Positions 12,058 to 23,589 of a stretch of 64,000 nt of DNA are shown piece after piece. The notes beneath the pieces are model-generated. The model did no database searches. It was not told where the DNA came from and saw nothing but the letters and a program-made list of their open reading frames with translations. The position numbers and the translations under genes are program-made. This stretch comes from Purpureocillium takamizusanense (lineage: Eukaryota > Ascomycota > Sordariomycetes > Hypocreales > Ophiocordycipitaceae). The number at the start of each line of letters is the position of its first letter. Positions within the stretch are counted from its first letter, which is position 1. The DNA lies in assembly GCF_022605165.1 (NCBI RefSeq), contig NC_063072.1:930001-994000 (forward strand). The letters run 5' to 3'.

Positions 12058-15000
12058 ATGGATGTTTCAGACCGTCGCGAGTATGGCTCTCTAGAGAGGT
12101 ATGGCTCACGTCCTAAGCTGCGGATGAGAAAACATGCTCACAAACTGTTTCCAGGGAAACACGCGATTCGTCCGATGCGGACTCGGACCTAGAGGAACTT
12201 CAAGGAGACATCGCCAAGTTTGACGAATCTGTGCGAGAGTTCCTTGCGTCTCATCATGGATCTTCGGATGTACCGCGGTTGGCTCGAGGCGGTGCTCGGG
12301 GGCGCGGGGCGCGGGGCCCGCGAAAAGCAGCAAAGCCGCGAGGTGATATCACCGCTCGGCTCTCGAGAGTGAACCAGGCCTTCCTCGCCGGCGACTATGA
12401 TCAGGCCGTAGACCTCGCATTTGAGGTGATTCGGATCAATGCAGAGACTCACCAGGCCTGGACGGCTCTATCGTCCATCTTCCGTGAGCGTGGGGAGCTT
12501 GATCGGGCTCTCTCGGCCATGGTGTATGCTGCTCACCTGCGGCCGAAAGACGTGTCCGGCTGGCTGAGATGTGCCTCTTTTGCCTTGGACACCATCGAGG
12601 AGGACGAGAAAACCAACCTCAACACCGCACGGCTTTGCTACTCGGCCGCCTTGCGAGCTGATCCAACTCATATTGACGCGAGACTGGGCAAGGCAGCCGT
12701 GTGCCATCGCCAGGGCCATCACGCCGCTGCAGTTGCCGAATACAAAATTGTGCTAAGGAGTCGCCCTTATGACTTGGATCTCGTGAGGAAACTGGCCGAA
12801 TCTTGTGTTGACAGCAAGAACCCCAGCACAACTCTGCCCACGGCAATACAAGCATACCGTCAATTTTTCGACCACGGAGTTGAGTCGCAATCCTCGGACG
12901 ACCTGCAGCCCCTTTGGCACGATGTAGGAATATACGTCGAGTTATTTGCCGCCGCCGAGCGATATGGAGAGGCAATCCATGAGCTCAAGGCCCTATCGCG
13001 GTGGCTTGTTGGGCGCGTCTCTGAGAAGTTTTGGGACGACTACCAGGCAGACGATCGGGAATGGGATATCGATGCGGATCGCCGATCCCACGTTTCTGAT
13101 TATTCTGCAAACCATTTCAACCAGACGTTGTATGGCAGCGCTTTACCCCTCGACCTGCGCGTCCGCCTGGCTACCTATAGGCTGAGGCTGAGCCATGAGT
13201 CCGAGGCACTGGTAAGTCGTACCAATGTTCTTTAAGCCACTCCCAGGGAAATATGCTGACCGAAACCTCTCAAGAGGCATCTAGATTGGTTCGATACCAG
13301 TGACAGCCGCACGGCCGACTTTGTGGGCGATTTCCCTTTCCTCATCTATGAACTGGGCACCGAGCTCGCCCGCTGTGGGCGACAAGGTCTTGCGGCCAAA
13401 TACTTTGAGCTTCTGCGACGTGAAGTCACTGAACCAGATCCGGCAACGCTACTGCAGCTGGGCCGGTGCTACCTCACCTTGGGAGAGCAGCCTGCTGCGG
13501 AAGAATGCTTTTTGGCAGCAATCGACGCTGATGAAGACAGCATAGAAGCTCGGGTCGAGCTTGCCAACATGTACGAGCGGGCCAGAGAAGACGAGGAAGC
13601 CCTCATTCTAGCAGCGGAAGCCATGGCCTTGAAAGAGGCTCGGGAACAACCGTCCTCTGCTCCACTCGAGGGCGACGGCGAGTCACCAGAGGCAATACAA
13701 CGTCCGAAACGGGCCGTTGGCAGCAAACAACGAATGCGAAAACCTCGGGCACAAGCAGCGGACAGTACAGCGGCGGCGGGCGACGTATCCAAAAAGTCAA
13801 TTGTTCCCCGGCGTTATCGTCCAAAGAGGCTTGCAGGCCCCGACAAGCGCCTCCAGGATGAGCAGGCACGTGCCGTCAAGCTTTCTCATCAGTACGAGGC
13901 AGTGCGTGATCTCAAAAGACAGATCATGGCTGGTCGGCATGACCTCGTCCCAACCTGGATGGCCACCTCGAAGGAGCTGGTAGACGATTTCAGGTCTCTC
14001 AAGCGCTTTTATACATGGGACAAGTATCTCCGATTCCTGGGCCCCAGAGGCCCTCCACAACACCCTGGTGCGGGTGAAACTCACGATTCTGAGCTGACGC
14101 AGATGTATGAGCGATTGACACGATGTGAGTACATTTGTAGAGTAAAGGCTCAGGGGTTTTCCTGTTGCTAACGGCTGTGAGCAGCCATCGCACCACATGG
14201 CGATTTCCATGGGCGAGATTTGACCATTGCAGGGTTGATGTCTCATGAGGGCATCGCCTTCGAAGACTGGCTTGACCTCTTTCTCGACTACGCGATCGGG
14301 CTGGCGATTGCGCATAGACGTGAGGAGGCATACCAGATATGCCAAGCTGCCAGGGACTCGACCGTGTTCCAATCAAGCAAGCACGAGTTTGCCATATATG
14401 TGGCTTGGAGCGGTAAGTGTATGCGACTCGTCTCGGTGAAGGTCTCGCTGACGGGATTAGTCTGCGCTATCTACACGAGCGACGAAGAGAGATGCGTGTC
14501 GGTTGCCCGCCATCTCATGAGGGACGGGGCGATTACGGACTCATACCGCATGTTTGCGCTTCTTTCGCGGCTCTGCCAGTCACCAGTGTCGTGGTACACG
14601 TCGGGTCCGGCCCAGAAATTCATCCTCCGCCAAATCAAGGCCATCGACGCCAGGAATGGGGGCGTCCCTGCTGAGGCGACGGGCCAGAGCGGCACCATTG
14701 ACGCTGGAGGTCAGCAACGGGTGAGAGGCTTCGAGGTCGACGTCTGTTTGTTGATGCTGTACGGGCATATCCTCTTCACATCGACTAGCTATGCCTACTC
14801 CTTGGGTATGTGAGACGAGCTTGCAGCCGCCGGAACAGACATGGTTAGCTGACAGCGTGAAATGCACAGGCTATTTCCTGCGGGCGCGCTCGCTCGACCC
14901 GACGAATTCAATGGTGAATTTAAGCTTGGGCCTCGCCTATGTGCACTACGGGCTGAAGCGCCAATCCGCGAACCGGCAGTACCTGCTCCTGCAGGGCCAG

Positions 15001-15279
15001 ACGTTCTTGTTCCAATACTTGCAGGGAGCACCTGGTATGGCGAACGAGAGCAACACGACCAAAGCAGAGCGGTTTTACAATGTCGGGCGACTGTTCCAGC
15101 TCCTGGGCATCAGCTATCTGGGCTCGAACTATTATGCGACGGCATTAGAGCTTTGCAGAAAAGAGGAGGGTGGCAAGGACCTGTCGGCCTGCATCGTGCT
15201 GAACAGCGTCGTGTCGCTGCTGTCTGTGGGAAACAAGGCGCTGGCCTTGTCGCTTTTGAAAAGCAACTTGAAGCTGTAG
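12058..15279 (+). CDS. TFC4: RNA polymerase III transcription factor TFIIIC subunit, TPR protein (Tfc4/tau131)
   Basis: Exons 12058-12098, 12155-13211, 13275-14124, 14185-14412, 14461-14805 and 14870-15279; 976 residues, matching the family size. The protein is a long array of tetratricopeptide repeats in two blocks: one near DYDQAVDLAFEVIRINAE and onward, a second in the middle, and more at the C-terminus (LGLAYVHYGLKRQSANRQ). A charged basic linker between the blocks contains KRAVGSKQRMRKPR. In yeast Tfc4 is the TFIIIC tauA subunit that recruits TFIIIB (Brf1/Bdp1) to tRNA and 5S genes. The acidic N-terminus (SSDADSDLEELQGD) also fits. All five introns are GT-AG. The first exon is short, and upstream sequence stays open back to a possible acceptor at 12024, so the true N-terminus may lie further 5'. 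Confidence 0.9.
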
Positions 15280-15699
15280 CAAGCCGCCAGACAAGGCGTG
15301 TGCGCCAGGCGTTTCGGAGCTGTACACCAAAGAGAACTTATTCGAATGTTAAATCGTGGTTTTGGTGAGAGTTGCGGTGTGGAGTTCGTCTTTCTGTTCC
15401 AAACTTACACCCACCCCACCTGGCACTGTAGAACGAAGTACTGTACCTCCCTCGTACAACGTGTGCTCCTCCTGCCACAGTGCACAGACAGCTGGGCGAC
15501 ACCCACTAACCGTTCCAAAACACCCGCCGCGACCACCTGGAGGGTCACTGTGCCTAATAATAAGCCAGCCTCTGACCATGTAACTTCAACGTCGTTTCTG
15601 CCTACTCTTCCTCATCCTCCTTCTCCTCCTCATCCGCCTCCTCCTCCATCGTCGCGCCGAGAGTGTCATGGACGCCCCAGACCGCAGTCGCGCATTACC
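15280..15699. other. Short intergenic region and leader of the SUN-like gene
   Basis: This is 420 bp of same-direction spacer, with a CT-rich stretch at 15600-15655 immediately upstream of the next start. The frame is open upstream of the chosen ATG, but the sequence there looks untranslated and is followed by a clear signal peptide. Confidence 0.45.
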
Positions 15700-18357
15700 A
15701 TGGTCCTCGCCACATCGTCCGCGTGGGCTCTGATTCTGGCACTCGGTTCCGTCGTGCTTGCCCAGGCCGACGAGACGGGGACGACGAGCACCACGACGCA
15801 GCCGACCACCACAGCTACCGTCAACAACAGCACGACGACTCCCACGGCCGCCGCCGTCGATACCACCGTCACATCCAGTGGTGGCATCTGCGAAGCGCGG
15901 ACCATCAACTACATCACGCACACCCTTCCCCAGGCCTGCCTCACCAGCTCGTGGGCGAGCGCGCGACCTGCTGCCTCCGCAAGCAATGGCAGCAACAGCT
16001 TCTCTGGCGGCACGTCTGCCACCGCCGACACCGCCTCCGAACCGCCGGTCGTGGCTGAGACAACGCAAACGGCCGACGCGGCAGCTACCACATTCATGTC
16101 GTTCGAGGATTGGAAGGAGATGATGCTGCGCAAGGCCGGGCAAGACCCCCAGGAATGGCGGTCCCGCAAACCCAGCGAGCATTCGCCCGACGACCGCAGC
16201 CCTCCCGACGCAGGACATGTAGGCCTGGGCGAGGAGGACGAAATATCCCTCAACTTCGACCAGTACTCGGACGGCCAAGACAAGGGTCGGGCTGCTCCCG
16301 GCAGCGGCGGCGGCGGCGATGGTCCAGACTCTGATGGGGCCGCCGCCCATGATGCCCAGGTCTACGGCGATGGCAAGGCGACCACCGTCCATCGCAGCAA
16401 AGACGCTGGCAAGACATGCAAGGAGCGCTTCTCATACTCATCCTTTGATGCTGGCGCCACCGTGCTCAAGACGGCTGCTGGGGCTAAAAACGCCAGGGCC
16501 ATCCTCGTCGAGAACAAGGACACGTACATGCTGCTCGAATGCGCCGCGGCATCCAAGTACGTCATTGTCGAGTTGAGCGACGACATCCTCGTCGATACCA
16601 TCGTCCTGGCCAACTTTGAATTCTTCTCCAGCATGGTCCGCCACTTTCGCGTCAGCGTGAGCGACCGCTACCCGGTCAAGATGGACAAGTGGCGTGAGCT
16701 GGGCACCTTTGAAGCCCGCAACTCTCGCGATATCCAGCCCTTCCTGGTCGAAAACCCGCAGATCTGGGCAAAGTACGTCAGGATTGAGTTTCTGACACAT
16801 TATGGCAATGAGTACTATTGTCCCGTCTCGCTCCTCCGCGTCCACGGCTCTCGCATGCTCGACTCATGGAAGGACAGCGAGACCGGCCGCGACGACGATG
16901 CTCAGATAGAAGGGGACGGCAGCTCGCTCGGCCTCATCCACGGCGAAGCGGCGTCGGAGCCCCCCGTGTCCACGGCTCAGGCTGGCACCCGCGACGGCGG
17001 CCCCCCGCCGCCGGACGCATCCTCAACCTGTTCATCAGCCGACGCGAGTCTGCCTATCTTCTCAGCCGCCATATGCCCTCGGTCCGAGGCACCTTCCTCG
17101 CAAACGCCCACGCCTGTTAAAGACACAAAAGTCTCCCATGAAGGCAATGAACGTCGCGAACACTCAGGCACGGTCATCCCACCAACATCAGCAGCCTCCA
17201 AAGTATCCACCACGCCGCGACAGGCGCCATCAGAGACCGCCCCGTCAACGCCTGCGCCATCCGCCGCTGGTCCAAATTCTACCGTCGCGTCCCCCGATAG
17301 TCGCCAAACGTTTGCAGGCAACGCCACAGCGGCCAGCTCTGGCGTGACCAGCGCGAATGGATCCGTCGGTGAGCGCAACAGCAGCACCGTCGTCTCTCCG
17401 TCAACCAAGGCTTCCGTGTCCAGTGCTCCAAGCGTAAAATCGAGGGGCAGCGGAACGTCCGGTGGGCCTGCTGCTTCCCCCACCGTTCAAGAGAGCTTCT
17501 TCAATGCCATCACGAAGCGACTTCAGCAAGTGGAGGCGAACTTGACTCTGTCGCTCAAGTACGTCGAGGAGCAGTCCCGACATGTGCAAGATGCGCTGCA
17601 AAGGGGCGAACAGAAACAGCATGGAAAGGTCACTGGATTCCTCGACAAGCTGAACCAGACGGTGTTGGCCGAGCTTCACAACATTCGTGAGCAGTACGAC
17701 CAAATTTGGCAGTCAACTGTTCTCGCTCTGGAAAGCCAAGCCCAAAGGTCCGAACAAGACATGATGGCCCTCAGCACCCGCCTCAACGTATTGGCAGACG
17801 AAGTGGTGTTCCAAAAGCGAATGGCCATTGTTCAGGCCATCATCCTCCTCTCCTGCCTCTTCCTCGTGATCTTCTCTCGCGGCGTAGCCTTGCCGTCACT
17901 TAGCCCTTTGTCAGACCACGGCATGGGGACTTCGTACACAGCCCCCAATACCCCCGGCACGCCTCGTCGTGAGGCTTATCGAACGAGTCGCCTAGCGTAT
18001 CAGGGCACATACCAGGGCAAGCGGAGCTTCGAGGACCCTCAGGTGTCTCTGCACTCACAAACCCCCTCATCGGCACGAGGGGAGCTCGCCGAATTGGTTT
18101 CGCCTGACGCCATACCTACGGCTCGTCTGACCGAATGCCAGAAGGCCCCTTCGGAATACAGACGCCTGTCTCCACCACTTACCCCCAACCTGTCACCTGA
18201 GGACACGAGAACGCCATTGGGTCCGGCGTCGCCAGAGCCAGACATAGCTGGGGAACCCAGCAGCACAGCCATTCGCCGCCCAGCAAACTCGTCACTTTTG
18301 GGCTCCCGAAAGCCGCTTCCGTCTCTCCCTGAACACCCATCATCCCCACCCCGCTAG
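15700..18357 (+). CDS. SLP1: SUN-domain ER/nuclear-envelope membrane protein (Slp1-like)
   Basis: Single exon of 885 residues. I chose the ATG at 15700 because it begins a classic signal peptide (MVLATSSAWALILALGSVVL, then AQADE). A Ser/Thr-rich lumenal segment and an FEDWKEMMLRKAG motif lead into a SUN-type domain at about residues 238-385 (KERFSYSSFDAGATV, VRHFRVSVSDRYP, YYCPVSLLRVHG). A second Ser/Thr-rich linker, a predicted coiled coil at about 600-700 and one transmembrane helix near 707-727 (VQAIILLSCLFLVIF) precede a cytosolic tail of about 155 residues rich in Ser and Pro. In yeast Slp1 works with Emp65 in the ER to protect folding membrane proteins. The layout matches that branch rather than classical KASH-binding SUN proteins. 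Confidence 0.87.
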   Translation: MVLATSSAWALILALGSVVLAQADETGTTSTTTQPTTTATVNNSTTTPTAAAVDTTVTSSGGICEARTINYITHTLPQACLTSSWASARPAASASNGSNSFSGGTSATADTASEPPVVAETTQTADAAATTFMSFEDWKEMMLRKAGQDPQEWRSRKPSEHSPDDRSPPDAGHVGLGEEDEISLNFDQYSDGQDKGRAAPGSGGGGDGPDSDGAAAHDAQVYGDGKATTVHRSKDAGKTCKERFSYSSFDAGATVLKTAAGAKNARAILVENKDTYMLLECAAASKYVIVELSDDILVDTIVLANFEFFSSMVRHFRVSVSDRYPVKMDKWRELGTFEARNSRDIQPFLVENPQIWAKYVRIEFLTHYGNEYYCPVSLLRVHGSRMLDSWKDSETGRDDDAQIEGDGSSLGLIHGEAASEPPVSTAQAGTRDGGPPPPDASSTCSSADASLPIFSAAICPRSEAPSSQTPTPVKDTKVSHEGNERREHSGTVIPPTSAASKVSTTPRQAPSETAPSTPAPSAAGPNSTVASPDSRQTFAGNATAASSGVTSANGSVGERNSSTVVSPSTKASVSSAPSVKSRGSGTSGGPAASPTVQESFFNAITKRLQQVEANLTLSLKYVEEQSRHVQDALQRGEQKQHGKVTGFLDKLNQTVLAELHNIREQYDQIWQSTVLALESQAQRSEQDMMALSTRLNVLADEVVFQKRMAIVQAIILLSCLFLVIFSRGVALPSLSPLSDHGMGTSYTAPNTPGTPRREAYRTSRLAYQGTYQGKRSFEDPQVSLHSQTPSSARGELAELVSPDAIPTARLTECQKAPSEYRRLSPPLTPNLSPEDTRTPLGPASPEPDIAGEPSSTAIRRPANSSLLGSRKPLPSLPEHPSSPPR

Positions 18358-18683
18358 CCGAAGTTTGGGTTGGCAGGTCCTTTTCTAGGCGTTAACATTG
18401 TCCTCGCAACAACGGGCTTCTTCGTGGTTGACCAAAGTTAAGACTTGATTACTATGGTGCGGCCCACTGTCTCTTTTGCGGCGTGTCCCGAAGTTTTCTG
18501 CACGTGGCCGCACCTCCAAGATAGGCTTGGTCGTCTTTTACTTTACAAGGTGACTCTCCTGCCCACCAAAGCGATAGATAGCAAAACGCCCCATGGCTTT
18601 TTCGAGAACAAAACAGCAATGTCCACCCAGATCATCAAAGTGTCTCCTGAAATGAGAATGCTGCACCACTTTCTTGGCCACCT
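18358..18683. other. Convergent spacer between the SUN-like gene and mei2
   Basis: This is 326 bp between two converging genes and should hold both 3' ends. No gene or repeat is visible. Confidence 0.5.
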
Positions 18684-21326
18684 TCACTGCGCAGTTGTGC
18701 CATACATGTGTTGAATAGCCGCCTCGTAGTCGTATTCTTCTAAGGCGGCAAGACGAGTGCCGCGGTCGTACTGCGAACGACGACGACGCTGCTCATCGCG
18801 GAAGTGCTGGCCGGCGTTGGGCGTGAACAGGCCTGGGTTGTGGTCAGCACGGATGTGCTCACAGCATGTGCAAGAAGCCTGATCACCTACCGACGTGCTC
18901 AGCATTCTCACAGCTTCTCTTCATCTTGGATTGGTTGTCCGGGTCAGGAAAAGGCTCCTCTTGTCCTGCCAACTCTGGCATCGGCCCATTCGACGTAAAA
19001 TAGAGCTTGGCATCGGACTCTACGTCAGCTGGCGCCCCAAATGAAACTTCAGGGGCGTTGGTTGATCACCTTTGGACGGTAATGAGGCGCCTCCAACATC
19101 ACGGAGCTGTTGCGGAACTTCTGCACCAAGCAATCTTTTCCCTGTATGGCTACGATTTGTGAGTCAGGGGGCTTGAGCAGGACCGGGGTAGAGGGACCAA
19201 CTGGCATAAGATATCTCGGCAACCTTGTCACTCTTGAAGCAATTCCTGATATGGTATCAGCAGAGTCGCCAACATTAGGCACGCTCAACTTACCAACGTT
19301 GGTTCCCCCGAGCTTCGACAAACTGTTCATTTTATTAACATCTAATGAACACCATAGTCTCAGGGCTAGCGACTCACATCAATGATGTCTAGGGGCTAGA
19401 TGACAGTCTCGGTCAGTACAAACATGCAGGGTAGGCTTGCCGTTAACACTCACATCGACAAAGTTGATGAATGCATAACCGACACTACCAATATCGTCAG
19501 TCATTCTCGCATCACTAGCTGAGCCGACACATGTCAAGGTCAACCAGGCAAACGTACTTGCAGTCGTTAGCAAAGTCGATGCGCAAATACATGAAGTCAT
19601 ATTTCCCCCAACTGGACTCGTCGATGATTCGTTTGAGCATTGCTTGGTCCACTTTGTTGGGAATATTGCGCAGCATAATCTGCATTCTGTAAGCCACTCC
19701 ATTGCCTGTAGCCACCAAGTGGAATCCTTCAGGGGGTGATTACCGTTGTTCGCACGTCAATACCTTCCCTGATTCGGCTTATATCGACGTGATTGTGGTG
19801 GCTCGAAATGTTATGATACGGCGACCGATTGACGCGCATGGCGTTCTGTCTTCGAGCATCGCCTCTATGAAACCCCGACAGTGACCGAGAAGGACTGTAG
19901 CTATTGTGTGATGTGAGAGCCGGGGACGGCGGCGTGTGGAATAACTGACCGAGCACCGGATAAGAGGGGGATACAGGGGCCATTGGAGGCACTGGTCCGG
20001 GGTCGCTGACTGGAAGGAACGGCTCCAGCATGTAAGGGACATTGGCGGTGAACGGCGACGGAAACACCAATGGATACATGGCGAATTGGGGTTGCACACG
20101 CATGTCCGTTTGACCTGTATGATTGCTGAGCACCGAGGGAACCGCTGCGATGTGCTTTGCGGGGCTTTGGGACGCCCTCTGTAAAGAGAGACCATTCAGT
20201 GCTCCGGTGAGATCAGAGGTAGCCGTCGCATCGGCATCGTGCGCCGAAACGAGGATATGCAGCCCCTGATATTGTTGACCAACTGTCAGTCTATTCAAGC
20301 GATGTCTAGGTACGGGAGACTAACCTCAGCGGTGTAGCGATTGTTGCAATTCGACACTGCTGGTTGGACCGCGGAGACATCGCAGAACTCAGCCACCGCC
20401 GTGAACGAGCCGTTGGGGAAAATTGATCGCTTGACAAACGCGAAAAGACGCCCATGTGACTGTAGAAGTCGCTGAACAGCGTCGGTGGCCTGGAGTGCGT
20501 CTACAGCGACATGCTGCGGGACAACAGCAAGGACATGAACTTGCGCGGGATGCGGAAGTCTAGTGTCATGACGGGAACGGTCATCCTGTAAGTTCTCAGT
20601 ACTGCCATCTTTGTTGCCCGAGTAAAAACATGTGATATTGACCTTCACAGTTGGGCTCGGATCTGCGTATTCCACTCTCCAGGTGGCACCAGTGAGCCTG
20701 ATACCGGAAAATGCGGCGCAGGCATCTCTGATATCCGAAAAACGAATGTAAACATGCCCCTCGAAAGAGTCGAAGACGCGGGTTCCATGCGGGGGTTCTC
20801 CATGAGCCTCCACGTCCTGATGCAAAGATTGCGAGTTAGATGCCGCGTAGCTTGTTGAACAACGATCAAGAGACTATATACTTACACAAAGCCAAGAATT
20901 CACTTGGGAAACTGTGAGGGATGTTGCCGAGGAAATGTCCAAGTGTCGACTGAGACCCAAATCGGTGCTCAGTCCTGTAGAAAGAGGACCTGTGCTGCTA
21001 GGCAAGGGGACGCTGATGTTCTCTGCGAATGGGTTGAACGCTGATGCCGTCGGGGACAAGCGGCTCCCGGATCGATGGGAAGGAGTGACGAATGGATCCT
21101 TGTCCAAATGACCTGCGGAGCCGCGATAGGTACTTTGGGGTACTCCAACAGATGACGTGGCTGAGGAAGAGCGCACAAGACCTTGAAGGAGTTTCGAAGA
21201 CTTTGCAGAGGTATCCTCGGGTGAGAACGCCGTCAGTCGTGTCTCGGGGGTACCTTTGAAGGACTCTGCGCCACCAGCGGACGATCTCGGCGACGCAGGG
21301 TTCTCCCGGTCGCGAGAATGAGCCAT
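18684..21326 (-). CDS. mei2: Mei2-like RNA-binding protein with C-terminal RRM
   Basis: Exons on the minus strand: 21326-20886, 20816-20643, 20585-20325, 20265-19744, 19679-19558, 19484-19454, 19395-19378, 19322-19294, 19245-19202, 19149-19070, 19005-18891 and 18832-18684; 661 residues. The C-terminal RRM (about 463-590) is the diagnostic Mei2 RRM. It includes IMLRNIPNKVDQAMLKRII, SSWGKYDFMYLRIDFAND, NVGYAFINFVDPLDIID and IQGKDCLVQKFRNSSVMLEA. A weaker RRM-like region lies near residues 155-205 (GHVYIRFSDIRDACAAFSGI). In fission yeast Mei2 is the RNA-binding switch for entry into meiosis. Its role in this fungus is inferred only. The N-terminal 150 residues are Ser-rich. Intron 20642-20586 is a multiple of three without a stop and could be retained. 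A strong acceptor at about 21335 suggests a spliced leader upstream of the chosen ATG. Confidence 0.85.
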
Positions 21327-23589
21327 GGCAAATGCTGTAAGAAACACGAGTGGCAGGGTTCGAAAAGATGAGGATGATTTCCTCGATTGTTCTCAAGTAA
21401 AGCCGGTGGCGGACAGGGTTGCAGAGAAACGTTGCCGTCACCGGAGACGGAGTCAGTCAAGGGTCTCCCGTCAGCTCGGAGAGAAGGACTGGGGTGGTTG
21501 CCGCGGAGGCAGAGCTGGACGGTGCGCTCTGTACGTCTTAAAGTGTGTAGTCGGGCAGAATGAAGTTATCGAAGGTGCAGATGTGGAAAAGTTGACAGTC
21601 GACAAAGCGTTGGATGGTGAGGATGCGTGGCGGCCTCCTGAACAGGTGGTGGCTGCAGAATCAGATTTGAGCTAGGTCTCCGTTGCACCTTCCCTTTCAC
21701 AGCTGCACTTTGCTGCCTTAGGTGCCTACCTTTCTTCCTCTTCTTTCCGGCTTTCTGCCCTCTTCGGGTAGGTGCAAGAGAGCGAGGGGGGTTCCTTCCT
21801 CGTGGGCTGCTGCCACCTCACGCGAGCGGAAGGCGGCCGCTCCGGTCGAGACGATGTCAATCGAGGCAGGGCAGTCGCGGCACAGAAAGCACACTACGCG
21901 GTGCTGAAGTAGTAGTACTTCAATATTGCCAAGGCGACTTGGCCGAGATCGGTTGGGCTTAGGATGCCTCGGACAAGGAGAGACCTGGCTACCACTGTGG
22001 TCGCCTGAGTGATGGTTTTTCTGCAAACACCCGATCAGAAACGGTGGATCTTGATGACTCTCGTCCAAACAAACCGACTGGAAAACTTGCCAGAGAAGAC
22101 AGGTCCGTATGTAGAAGGCGGCAAGAGTGGAAAGTGCTATGAAAAACACCACGATGGAGACGAGCCGAATATGTTATTTGTATTGAGATGTGCCGAGTCC
22201 TTGGCCTGTCTAGCAATGCTCGTCGCAGGACTTCTTGCCCGCGAATAACAAAGCGGAAACCAAGTACCCCGGGGCCATTCAAAATGATGAAGTGATGCTG
22301 GGCACGGTGGCTGTTTTGGATGAAATAAAAGCCGACGCGGACATGAGCTCGCCCAGTAGGTCGTCAAGGAGAAGGGGAGAGACAGGTGTGCCGTCATTCG
22401 TGGGCGGTGAGCCCGTAAGTTTGTCCATGTGGCTAATGCATTGAATCACAGCTCCCACTTCCACTTTTCTGGACTCCTGGAGGTCTATGGGCGGCCATGA
22501 TGCCGTTGCCTGATCCTTTCTGTCCCTCCTTTGCGTCTACCGCATTCCCTGCGCTCACCCTGCAGACTCGGGACCCTTGCGTGACTTTTAAGTGAATGAT
22601 GCCGTTCGCAGCACCTAAGATCTTGATACTCTTATGGGCATCGATGTAGAACGCTGGCAGTGTTTACAGTGCGATATTGGCCTGAGCTCGACACTTCGCG
22701 AGTGTCCTGAGTCGTCAGGTGGCACGTTCGGCACCGGCGCCTTTCAGGACTACCTTATCACGAATGCGGCGCAATGCGCCCTTCTGATGCCTTATAAGGG
22801 TTTCCTGTGACCTCCATGGATTCTCTGATGATTTCCGCAGGGTAGTGTCGACTACATGGCCTCACGTATCGTGCAGACCTACCTAGGACCTTAGTACCTT
22901 ACGTTCGTACTTCGTGCAAGGCTGCTGTGGTCGTTGAATAGGTAATAATGTGAACCGCGCCAACAACACCGCCCAATGGCATGCATGCAAGGGCCCAAGA
23001 AGGGAAACGCTCCACGCACCCATTTTGCCCCGTCAGAGGCCTCAGAGCTAGGTAGGTTCCCTCCCCATTCTCATTAGCGCTCGCCAGTACGTACTCGGGT
23101 ACGGAGACCCCCCGCCTGCCGGGGACGTCCCTTAAGTAAGGTACTATTGAAGGTAGTACCGCCCTTGGCCAGTTACCTACCTAGTAGTACTGTTCATTTA
23201 AGGTACGAAGTACTGTACACCCGGCTGTACCTAACCGGGAAAGCACCGGATAGCCAGACCTCCACTAGGGGACCCCCGTGTTGCCATGTACTACCTGTAG
23301 TACCTACCTAGTACTTGCGTAGTAGCTAAGGTACTAATATACCTATGGTACCTAAGGCACTGTAGGTACCAGGTAGTAGCTGCAGCATATCCGATACCCG
23401 CACCACTCGCCGATAGAGCCACTACTACCTCTAGTACTGAACGCGACGACGTCAACCTCCGGCCATCACCACGCCGCTCACCTGCCACGCGTCTCACGTT
23501 GATCGGACTCCTGCGAGACCGCATACCCGCGCCTCTCCGCCTCGATCAGCGGCAGGAGCCAAGGCTCTTCCTTGTCTAATGGGCCCACA
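21327..23589. other. Long divergent intergenic region between mei2 and SEC15
   Basis: This 2.26-kb region has no supported gene. It should contain the mei2 leader (with an intron ending near 21335) and both promoters. From about 22,870 to 23,440 it is crowded with GTACCTA, TAGGTAC and GTAGTAC variants. An open frame of 144 residues on the minus strand (22152-21718) is not similar to anything I recognise and is probably chance. Confidence 0.45.

Noticed and set aside
21718..22152. 144-codon minus-strand frame upstream of mei2
   Set aside because: No recognisable motif, odd composition, no splice context. It is more likely leader or promoter DNA.
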